Source of the DNA: Gallionella sp.
Lineage (GTDB): Bacteria; Pseudomonadota; Gammaproteobacteria; Burkholderiales; Gallionellaceae
Assembly: GCA_004298605.1 (NCBI GenBank)
Contig: SCPW01000400.1
Span: 1 to 5,194, forward strand
DNA length: 5,194 bases
Reading direction: 5' to 3'
Below the pieces are notes generated by a model. That model saw only the letters and a list, made by a program, of their open reading frames with translations. It was not told where the DNA came from and searched no databases. Made by a program: the position numbers and the translations under genes. Of this stretch, positions 1 through 5,194 are shown piece by piece. The number at the start of each line of letters is the position of its first letter. Position 1 is the stretch's first letter.

Positions 1-526
<526 letters not shown>

Positions 527-543
527 TTTCTTAACGTACTGCC

Positions 544-1296
544 ATGTTAATTATTCCTGCGATTGATTTAAAAGACGGCCATTGTGTGCGCCTCAAGCAA
601 GGCGTGATGGAAGACGCCACAGTATTTTCCGAAGATCCGGCGGTCACCGCGCAACACTGGCTGGCGCAGGGTGCGCGCCGCCTGCATCTGGTGGACTTGA
701 ACGGCGCGTTTGCCGGCAAGCCGAAGAACGAGGCCGCCGTGCGCAACATCATCGAAGCGATGGGCGACAGCGATGTGCCGGTGCAACTGGGCGGCGGTAT
801 CCGCGACCTGGAAACCATCGAGCGCTATCTCGACATCGGCGTCACTTACATCATTATCGGCACGGCGGCGGTGAAAGTGCCGGGTTTCCTGCATGAAGCC
901 TGCGATGCTTTTCCCGGGCACATCATGGTGGGCCTGGATGCCAAGGGCGGAAAAGTGGCGGTGGACGGCTGGTCGAAGCTGACCGGGCACGACGTGGCGG
1001 ATCTGGCGCAGCGTTTCGAGGGCTATGGCGTGGAAGCCGTCATTTACACCGACATCGGTCGCGACGGCATGTTGTCCGGCGTGAATATACCTGCCACCGT
1101 TGAACTGGCCGGCCCGCTGCACGTGCCGGTGATCGCCAGCGGCGGCATCACCAACCTGGACGATGTGCGCGCGTTGTGCGCGGTGCAGTCCGAGGGCATC
1201 ACCGGCGCGATTACCGGTCGCGCGATTTACGAAGGCACGCTGGATTTCCGCGCGGCGCAGGCCCTGGCGGATGAACTGACCGGAGCAGCCCGCTAA
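544..1296 (+). CDS. hisA: HisA, phosphoribosylformimino-AICAR phosphate isomerase
   Basis: HisA performs the Amadori rearrangement of ProFAR to PRFAR, the substrate of HisF-HisH, as a cytosolic (beta-alpha)8 barrel. The 250-residue product is the usual family length and starts with the hallmark [12 protein letters not shown]. Asp8 is the expected catalytic base, and Asp132 in GLDAKGG with Thr169 in YTDIGRDG match the second catalytic half of the barrel. The two phosphate-binding stretches are QLGGGIR (about 81-87) and IASGGI (197-202), with [11 protein letters not shown] near residue 221 closing the barrel. The ATG at 544 fits the conserved N-terminus exactly, although no strong Shine-Dalgarno sequence is visible in the 17-bp gap after hisH, which suggests coupling to upstream translation. 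hisF begins 3 bp after the stop. No defects are seen. Confidence 0.98.
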   Translation: MLIIPAIDLKDGHCVRLKQGVMEDATVFSEDPAVTAQHWLAQGARRLHLVDLNGAFAGKPKNEAAVRNIIEAMGDSDVPVQLGGGIRDLETIERYLDIGVTYIIIGTAAVKVPGFLHEACDAFPGHIMVGLDAKGGKVAVDGWSKLTGHDVADLAQRFEGYGVEAVIYTDIGRDGMLSGVNIPATVELAGPLHVPVIASGGITNLDDVRALCAVQSEGITGAITGRAIYEGTLDFRAAQALADELTGAAR

Positions 1297-1299
1297 CCC

Positions 1300-2058
1300 A
1301 TGCTGGCAAAACGCATTATTCCCTGCCTCGATGTGACGGCGGGGCGCGTCGTTAAAGGCGTGAGTTTTGTCGAGTTGCGCGATGCCGGCGACCCGGTGGA
1401 GATCGCGCGCCGCTATGACGAACAGGGCGCGGATGAACTGACTTTTCTGGACATCACCGCCAGTTCGGACGACAGGGGCATCATTTTCCGCATCATCGAG
1501 CAGGTCGCCTCGCAGGTGTTCATCCCGTTGACGGTCGGCGGCGGGGTGCGCGAGGTGGGCGATGTGCGCAATTTGCTGAATGCCGGAGCCGACAAGGTCA
1601 GCATCAATACCTCCGCCGTGCTGAACCCGCAACTGGTCGCCGATGCCGCAGGACGTTTCGGCTCGCAATGCATCGTGGTGGCGATTGACGCCAAACAGGT
1701 TGCGCCGGATCGCTGGGAAGTGTTCACCCACGGCGGGCGCAAGGCGACCGGGCTGGACGCGGTGGAATGGGCGAAGAAAATGCAGGGTCTGGGCGCGGGA
1801 GAAATATTGCTGACCAGCATGGACAGGGACGGGCAAAAGAACGGTTTCGATCTGGCGCTGACGCGTCAGGTGACAGACGTGCTGGAAATCCCCGTGATCG
1901 CCAGCGGCGGCGTGGGCAATCTGCAACATCTGGCCGATGGCGTGAAACTGGGCGGGGCGGATGCGGTGCTGGCGGCAAGCATTTTTCATTTCGGCGAATA
2001 TACTGTGCAGCAGGCCAAGCAATTTATGGCGCAGCAAGGTATCGAGGTCAGGCTGTGA
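1300..2058 (+). CDS. hisF: HisF, imidazole glycerol phosphate synthase cyclase subunit
   Basis: HisF is the synthase half of the HisF-HisH complex. It uses ammonia from HisH to convert PRFAR to imidazole glycerol phosphate and AICAR, the latter returning to purine synthesis. The 252-residue protein begins [12 protein letters not shown], as expected. Asp11 and Asp130 (VVAIDAK) occupy the positions of the two catalytic aspartates, and the phosphate-binding segments TVGGGVR (78-84) and IASGGVGN (200-207) are present. DITAS (51-55) and [13 protein letters not shown] (172-184) are family signatures. It is a paralogue of the preceding HisA, and both show the half-barrel repeat typical of the pair. 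The gap to hisA is 3 bp and the hisI ATG begins 1 bp after the stop, so translational coupling is likely. The start agrees with the conserved N-terminus. Confidence 0.98.
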   Translation: MLAKRIIPCLDVTAGRVVKGVSFVELRDAGDPVEIARRYDEQGADELTFLDITASSDDRGIIFRIIEQVASQVFIPLTVGGGVREVGDVRNLLNAGADKVSINTSAVLNPQLVADAAGRFGSQCIVVAIDAKQVAPDRWEVFTHGGRKATGLDAVEWAKKMQGLGAGEILLTSMDRDGQKNGFDLALTRQVTDVLEIPVIASGGVGNLQHLADGVKLGGADAVLAASIFHFGEYTVQQAKQFMAQQGIEVRL

Positions 2059-2059
2059 A

Positions 2060-2449
2060 ATGAGAGAGGCGTGGCTAAATAAAGTGAATTGGTCTGCCGA
2101 CGGTTTGGTGACGGCCATCGCGCAGGATGCCGCTACCGGGCGTGTGCTGATGGTGGCGTGGATGAACCGCGAAGCATTGAAGCTGACCTGGCAAAAGAAT
2201 GAAGCGGTATATTGGTCGCGCTCGCGTAAAAAATTGTGGCATAAAGGCGAAGAGTCCGGGCACTTCCAGAAAGTAAAAGAGATCAGGCTGGATTGCGACG
2301 GCGATGTGGTTCTGCTGCAAATTGAACAGCAGGGCGGCATCGCTTGCCATACTGGCCGCGAAAGCTGTTTTTACAGCCGCCTGGACAAGGGGCAGTGGAT
2401 TGAAGCTGACGCCGTGCTGAAATCTCCAGACGATATTTATAAAAAATAA
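2060..2449 (+). CDS. hisI: HisI, phosphoribosyl-AMP cyclohydrolase
   Basis: HisI opens the adenine ring of phosphoribosyl-AMP to give ProFAR, the substrate of HisA. The stand-alone protein is 129 residues ([11 protein letters not shown] to DDIYKK), the normal size for a monofunctional enzyme without a fused HisE domain. Family motifs are [12 protein letters not shown] (29-40), the [14 protein letters not shown] substrate-binding block (51-64), and the metal site: Asp78, Asp80 and Asp82 in DCDGD, with Cys79, Cys96 and Cys103 around [11 protein letters not shown] chose the ATG at 2060 because it sits 1 bp after the hisF stop and matches the usual length. The frame stays open upstream to an ATG at 1961, but that would overlap hisF by about 100 bp and add unrelated residues. 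A 71-bp spacer with a small palindrome separates it from hisE. Confidence 0.97.
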   Translation: MREAWLNKVNWSADGLVTAIAQDAATGRVLMVAWMNREALKLTWQKNEAVYWSRSRKKLWHKGEESGHFQKVKEIRLDCDGDVVLLQIEQQGGIACHTGRESCFYSRLDKGQWIEADAVLKSPDDIYKK

Positions 2450-2457
2450 AATGGATA

Positions 2458-2490
2458 GTAGGTCGGGCTATGCCCGACATGGTGGGCTAC
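2458..2490. repeat. Small palindromic repeat between hisI and hisE
   Basis: A perfect 7-bp inverted repeat (gtcgggc/gcccgac, 2462-2468 and 2472-2478, loop tat) is flanked by outer complementary ends gtag (2458-2461) and ctac (2487-2490). The hexamer gggcta also recurs at 2465-2470 and 2484-2489. The style resembles small dispersed intergenic repeats of proteobacteria; this resemblance is recalled, not searched. There is no T-run after the stem, so an intrinsic terminator is unlikely. An effect on mRNA processing between hisI and hisE is possible but unproven. Confidence 0.6.
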
Positions 2491-2520
2491 GGTTGCCATA
2501 AAAAATAAACCCGGAAAAAA

Positions 2521-2844
2521 ATGAGTTTGGATATTCTGCAAAAACTGACGGAAACACTGGAAGCGCGCAAACAGGCGTCGCCGGAAAGCTCTTATGTCGC
2601 CAGGCTGTTTGGTAAGGGCGAAGATGCGATCCTGAAAAAAATCGGCGAGGAAGCGACGGAAGTTATTCTCGCGAGCAAAGGGGGCGACAAAACCCATCTG
2701 GTGTATGAAACCGCCGATTTGTGGTTCCATTGTATGGTGCTGCTGGCGCAGCATGGTTTGAGGGCTGAGGATGTGCTGGACGAGCTGGCGCGCCGCGAGG
2801 GCTTGTCGGGGATAGCCGAAAAGGAAAGCAGGAAAAAGGACTGA
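2521..2844 (+). CDS. hisE: HisE, phosphoribosyl-ATP pyrophosphatase
   Basis: HisE removes pyrophosphate from phosphoribosyl-ATP, the step before HisI. The 107-residue protein is all-helical and belongs to the MazG-like NTP pyrophosphatase superfamily. The metal-binding helices are visible as [12 protein letters not shown] (41-52; Glu43, Glu44, Glu47) and YETADLWFH (62-70; Glu63, Asp66). [22 protein letters not shown] is the conserved family core. The basic, lysine-rich tail ESRKKD is unremarkable. The start at 2521 has a Shine-Dalgarno-like cggaaaa about 6 bases upstream and matches the usual N-terminus SLDILQKL. Being separate from hisI, instead of fused as HisIE, is typical of many alpha- and betaproteobacteria. 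hinT starts 2 bp after its stop, and the end of hisE supplies the hinT ribosome binding site. Confidence 0.97.
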   Translation: MSLDILQKLTETLEARKQASPESSYVARLFGKGEDAILKKIGEEATEVILASKGGDKTHLVYETADLWFHCMVLLAQHGLRAEDVLDELARREGLSGIAEKESRKKD

Positions 2845-2846
2845 AT

Positions 2847-3194
2847 ATGAGTGACTGCCTGTTTTGCAAAATTGCACGCGGTGAAATTCCTTGCCGCAAG
2901 GTGTACGAAGACGGCGAGGTGGTGGCGTTCCACGATATCAACCCCGCCGCGCCGGTACACTTTATGCTGGTTCCCAAGCTGCATCTGGCTTCGCTGGCGG
3001 AGGCCGAAGATGACCATGTTTCACTGCTGGGCAGGATGCTGGTACTGGCTCCCAAGCTGGCGCGAGAGCAGGGGCTGGAAAACGGGTTCCGCACCGTAAT
3101 CAACACCGGCAAAGGCGGCGGGCAGGAAGTGTTTCATTTGCACATTCACATCATCGGCGGCGGCAATATCCCGCCCATGGTGCGGCGCGGTTAA
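2847..3194 (+). CDS. hinT: HinT, HIT-family purine nucleoside phosphoramidase
   Basis: The product is a 115-residue histidine-triad protein of the HINT branch. It hydrolyses AMP-lysine-type and other nucleoside phosphoramidates through a nucleotidylated histidine, normally as a cytosolic dimer. The triad His-x-His-x-His is at residues 97, 99 and 101 ([10 protein letters not shown]), with His99 the expected nucleophile. Other signatures are the N-terminal [12 protein letters not shown] (Cys4 and Cys7, a likely zinc pair with histidines further on), [19 protein letters not shown] (28-46) and [10 protein letters not shown] (86-95). The start is supported by ggaaaaagga lying 6 bases upstream. Placement between hisE and tatA is a conserved arrangement in betaproteobacteria; no functional link to either neighbour is known to me. 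The biological substrate is not deducible from sequence. Confidence 0.96.
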   Translation: MSDCLFCKIARGEIPCRKVYEDGEVVAFHDINPAAPVHFMLVPKLHLASLAEAEDDHVSLLGRMLVLAPKLAREQGLENGFRTVINTGKGGGQEVFHLHIHIIGGGNIPPMVRRG

Positions 3195-3222
3195 CAGTAA
3201 ATCTTTCCGGAAAGGGATCGAC

Positions 3223-3465
3223 ATGGGTTCATTAAGCATATGGCATTGGCTGATTGTGTTGCTGGTTGTCGTATTGATATTCGGCACCAAGAAGCTGCGC
3301 AATATCGGCAGCGACCTGGGCGGGGCGGTGAAAAACTTCAAGGAAGGCGTGCGCGAGGATGAGCCCAAGGATGGGGGCGGGCAGGACCAGCGGGACGGGA
3401 AGGTCATCGAAGGCGAAGTAACGTCGAAAACACAGGCGAAAGACAAGTCAAATACGCATGTTTGA
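3223..3465 (+). CDS. tatA: TatA, twin-arginine translocase pore-forming subunit
   Basis: TatA oligomerises in the inner membrane to let folded proteins with twin-arginine signal peptides cross, after TatBC has bound them. The 80-residue product has the standard layout: short periplasmic N-terminus (MGSLSIWHW), one hydrophobic helix (about 9-20), the FG hinge (Phe20-Gly21), an amphipathic helix with [21 protein letters not shown] (22-42), and a charged disordered tail. It lacks the polar Glu near residue 8 and the Gly-Pro hinge seen in the following TatB, which separates the two paralogues. An aaaggga element lies just upstream of the start. The last 8 bases overlap the start of tatB, implying translational coupling. 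The length is slightly below that of E. coli TatA but within the family range. Confidence 0.96.
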   Translation: MGSLSIWHWLIVLLVVVLIFGTKKLRNIGSDLGGAVKNFKEGVREDEPKDGGGQDQRDGKVIEGEVTSKTQAKDKSNTHV

Positions 3466-3823
3466 CTTTGCATTTTCCGAACTGGTGGTCGTCCTGCTGG
3501 TGGCGCTTATCGTCATCGGGCCGGAGCGGTTGCCGAAAGTGGCGCGCACGGCGGGGCATCTGTGGGGGAGGATGCAGCGGTATGTGCATAACGTCAAGAA
3601 CGATATCGCGAACAATATGGCAATCGAAGAGGCGCGCCAGTTGCAAAGCAGTATCCGCAAAGATGTCGATGCCGTCCGTCAATCCGTAAAAGATACGGAG
3701 ATGACAATCGAGCAAAAGATATTGCAGGCGCAGCACGGCAAACTGCCCGATGCACCCGATGAGCAGGACAAGTCTGTCGTGCAACCTCACGCACCGGGCA
3801 AGCAAGTTGATGGCTCCCAGTGA
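3458..3823 (+). CDS. tatB: TatB, twin-arginine translocase receptor subunit
   Basis: TatB forms the substrate-receptor complex with TatC at the inner membrane. The 121-residue protein starts [26 protein letters not shown]. It shows the polar Glu8 within the membrane helix and the Gly21-Pro22 hinge that distinguish TatB from TatA. The amphipathic helix (about 23-50, [16 protein letters not shown] onward) and a longer predicted helical or coiled segment (about 50-92, [18 protein letters not shown] onward) follow. The tail (93-121) is polar, probably disordered and not conserved. The start overlaps tatA by 8 bp and the 3' end overlaps tatC by 14 bp, so the three subunits are probably translated in a coupled way. 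The product is shorter than E. coli TatB (171 residues), a difference confined to the variable tail. Confidence 0.96.
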   Translation: MFDFAFSELVVVLLVALIVIGPERLPKVARTAGHLWGRMQRYVHNVKNDIANNMAIEEARQLQSSIRKDVDAVRQSVKDTEMTIEQKILQAQHGKLPDAPDEQDKSVVQPHAPGKQVDGSQ

Positions 3824-4547
3824 AAGCTTGATCGCGCACCTGATCGAATTACGCAAGCGCTTGCTGAACGCTGTCGTGGCCTTGCTGCTGGTGTTTGCCT
3901 GCCTGTTTCCGTGGGCATCCGATCTCTACGCGCTGCTGGCGCAACCGTTGCTGGCAAAGCTGCCCCAGGGGGGGCAAATGATCGCCACCGATGTCACCAC
4001 GCCGTTCTTCGTGCCGCTCAAGGTCGCGATGATGGCCGCTTTTCTGATCACCCTGCCTTACATCCTTTACCAGATATGGCGGTTTATCGCGCCGGGTTTA
4101 TATGCGCACGAGAAGCGCCTGGTAGCGCCGCTTGTCATCGCCAGCACGCTGCTGTTTTTCTCCGGCATGGCGTTTGCCTACTTCGCGGTGTTTCCGGTGG
4201 TGTTCGGCTTCATCACTGCCGCCGCGCCACAGGGGGTGGCGGTGATGACCGACATCGATAAATATCTTGGCTTTGTGCTCGGCATGTTTCTGGCGTTCGG
4301 GGTAACTTTCCAGGTGCCGGTGGCGGTGGTGGTGCTGGTGCGGATGGGAGTAGTTTCGGTCGAAAAACTGCGCGAAATCCGTTCTTACGTGATAGTCGGC
4401 GCATTTATCATCGGCGCGATTTTTACCCCGCCGGACGTGGTGTCGCAATTTATGCTGGCGATTCCGCTGTGGCTGCTCTACGAAGCGGGGATCGTGGTGG
4501 CCGTGTGGATGGGCAAGGGTAAAACGAAGGAAGCCGAGCCCCGGTAA
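3810..4547 (+). CDS. tatC: TatC, twin-arginine translocase core subunit
   Basis: TatC is the six-helix inner-membrane protein that recognises the twin-arginine signal peptide. The 245-residue protein aligns along almost its full length with my recollection of E. coli TatC. The N-terminal HLIELRKRLLNA (10-21) is part of the signal-binding site, as are Phe92 and Glu101 in the loop RFIAPGLYAHEKR (91-103). PFFVPLK (65-71), MAFAYF (120-125), FGVTFQVPV (163-171) and FTPPDVVSQ (205-213) are family blocks. Hydrophobic helices fall near 18-36, 68-90, 108-135, 152-179, 192-207 and 213-233. I chose the ATG at 3810 over an in-frame ATG at 3750, because the extra 20 residues are unlike TatC and would lie wholly inside tatB. 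The short basic tail GKGKTKEAEPR is cytoplasmic. No clear terminator follows. Confidence 0.97.
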   Translation: MAPSESLIAHLIELRKRLLNAVVALLLVFACLFPWASDLYALLAQPLLAKLPQGGQMIATDVTTPFFVPLKVAMMAAFLITLPYILYQIWRFIAPGLYAHEKRLVAPLVIASTLLFFSGMAFAYFAVFPVVFGFITAAAPQGVAVMTDIDKYLGFVLGMFLAFGVTFQVPVAVVVLVRMGVVSVEKLREIRSYVIVGAFIIGAIFTPPDVVSQFMLAIPLWLLYEAGIVVAVWMGKGKTKEAEPR

Positions 4548-4808
4548 GGCCGCAATGCATGTTCCAAAAAATCACGTTCAAACAGGCGATTTTCCCAATA
4601 CGCTTTTTGCCGCAAATCAAACAACAAGGTTGACGGGCGTCAGGGTTTGCCCGCCGGAACTTCTTTAGACTGAAAAACATTAGCAGGCCGCTGAAAAAAC
4701 TGCTGAGCCCAAAGGCTTGAAATGCCCGTTGCCGGGGCATATATGCGCCTTGGCTCACCGGCAATTTTGGCATCCTGCCAGTGTTTTTTATCTGTGAAAG
4801 GGGCGGTC
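4548..4808. other. Spacer after tatC with weak hairpins; no gene supported
   Basis: This 261-bp stretch shows no convincing coding region on either strand; the minus-strand frames across it match no family I recognise. A 5-bp hairpin (cgggc 4634-4638, gcccg 4649-4653, 10-base loop) is too weak and lacks an immediate T-run, so I do not call it the tatC terminator. A 6-bp hairpin (atgccc 4722-4727, gggcat 4735-4740) lies further on. The stretch around 4684-4700 (gcaggccgctgaaaaaactg) has the flavour of an insertion-sequence end, but no transposase and no partner repeat are visible. The last bases hold an aaagggg element, about 6 bases before the ATG at 4809, that would serve the peroxidase remnant. 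No clear promoter was identified. Confidence 0.5.
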
Positions 4809-5040
4809 ATGAAAATGGGTATTTTGGTAGCGGCGCTGATGGCTATTTCGGCCCAGGCGGCCTGTGCGGCAAGCGAACCCATCCAACCTGTTCCCGCAGC
4901 ATCCGTCAAAAACAAGGCGATGGTGGAGCCGGGCAAAAACCTTTTTCTCGATCCGCGACTTTCCAAATCCGGTTTTTTTCAAGCTGCCGATTCCGCCGCC
5001 GTCCACGGGCAAAACACCGCATCCCGAGCAGTTCGAGTAA
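4809..5040 (+). pseudogene. Di-heme cytochrome c peroxidase remnant with the catalytic core deleted
   Basis: The first 55 codons read as the start of a bacterial di-heme cytochrome c peroxidase. They encode a signal peptide (MKMGILVAALMAISAQAACA), then SEPIQPVP, then PGKNLFLDPRLSKSGF (residues 41-56). In intact homologues this last block is followed directly by the first CxxCH haem motif (ISCNSCHNL or similar). Here it stops at a run of seven T (4973-4979). From about 4978, in the next frame, the sequence reads FKLPIPPPSTGKTPHPEQFE and a stop at 5038-5040, which matches the usual C-terminal tail of the same family. About 270 codons carrying both haem motifs and the axial ligands are therefore missing, and the frame has shifted. 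The usual Leu of the VELGK motif is Pro. Without haem sites peroxidase activity is impossible. Family assignment rests on recalled consensus, and is strongest for the N-terminal half. Confidence 0.72.
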
Positions 5041-5194
5041 TTGAACGAAACCGCCAAGGGCGTCCGGCTCCGATCATATGAGACCGGGCGTTCCCAGGTT
5101 CCTGATCCAGCTATTTTGCCGGCCAGAGGGTTTCAAAACAGGACAGAACTATGTGCTTACCAAGCATTGACAAGGATTTGGACATGCCCCGGCG
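5041..5194. other. Right-edge non-coding stretch; possible gene start at the border
   Basis: No gene can be supported in these 154 bases. Two in-frame ATGs near the edge could open a new + strand gene: 5151 (upstream aggaca) and 5184, which has a better ribosome-binding-like aagga 7 bases upstream. Only 4 to 15 codons are visible before the window ends, so neither product nor reality can be judged. A ttgaca hexamer at 5167-5172 has no convincing partner element within the window. Confidence 0.3.

Noticed and set aside
1961..2059. Upstream extension of HisI to an ATG at 1961
   Set aside because: The added 33 residues overlap the end of hisF and do not resemble HisI. The ATG at 2060, just after the hisF stop, gives the normal length and N-terminus.
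568..2340. A 590-codon open frame on the minus strand across hisA, hisF and hisI
   Set aside because: It lies entirely opposite three well-conserved genes. Its product is His-, Arg- and Ala-rich without recognisable domains, which is what GC-rich codon use produces on the antisense strand.
3750..3809. Upstream start for TatC at 3750
   Set aside because: The additional 20 residues are encoded inside tatB, are not TatC-like, and would place polar residues ahead of the conserved N-terminal signal-binding segment.
4634..4653. Hairpin after tatC as an intrinsic terminator
   Set aside because: The stem is only 5 bp with a 10-base loop and is not followed directly by a T-run, so it does not meet the usual pattern.
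4450..4966. Minus-strand open frames over the end of tatC and the peroxidase remnant
   Set aside because: Their products show no family motif that I recognise. They overlap better-supported + strand sequence and lack convincing ribosome binding sites.

Overview
The window is a compact, single-strand stretch of a proteobacterial chromosome. It carries the distal end of a histidine-biosynthesis operon, the nucleotide hydrolase gene hinT, the complete tatABC export operon, and a poorly coding tail with a decayed gene. Three things point to a betaproteobacterium: the order hisH-hisA-hisF-hisI-hisE-hinT-tatA-tatB-tatC, separate hisI and hisE instead of an E. coli-type hisIE fusion, and the protein sequences themselves. 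My impression is the Nitrosomonadales/Gallionellaceae neighbourhood, but this comes from recalled similarity and was not computed.

Layout. 1-526: 3' part of hisH, the glutaminase subunit of IGP synthase, with a 108-bp G/C-rich repeat inserted in frame. 544-1296: hisA. 1300-2058: hisF. 2060-2449: hisI. 2450-2520: a short gap holding a small palindromic repeat. 2521-2844: hisE. 2847-3194: hinT. 3223-4547: tatA, tatB and tatC, with overlapping reading frames. 4548-4808: a gene-poor spacer with weak hairpins and a possible insertion-sequence scar. 4809-5040: remains of a di-heme cytochrome c peroxidase gene, in which the signal peptide and N-terminus are joined to the extreme C-terminus, with both haem domains gone and the frame shifted. 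5041-5194: no gene supported, although a new gene could begin near the right edge.

How the genes work together. HisE and HisI convert phosphoribosyl-ATP to ProFAR, HisA isomerises it, and HisH-HisF use glutamine-derived ammonia to make imidazole glycerol phosphate and AICAR. All genes from hisH to tatC lie on the + strand with gaps of at most about 71 bp, so they could share a transcript. HinT and the Tat translocase have no biochemical role in histidine synthesis; they are conserved operon neighbours in this bacterial group. TatA, TatB and TatC form the twin-arginine translocase for folded proteins.

Most notable observations. First, a repeat inside hisH behaves like the Rickettsia palindromic elements: it adds 36 codons without breaking the frame and carries a strong hairpin and a canonical G-quadruplex motif. 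Second, the peroxidase remnant lost its entire catalytic core in what looks like one internal deletion. I found no evidence for a new multigene system in this window.
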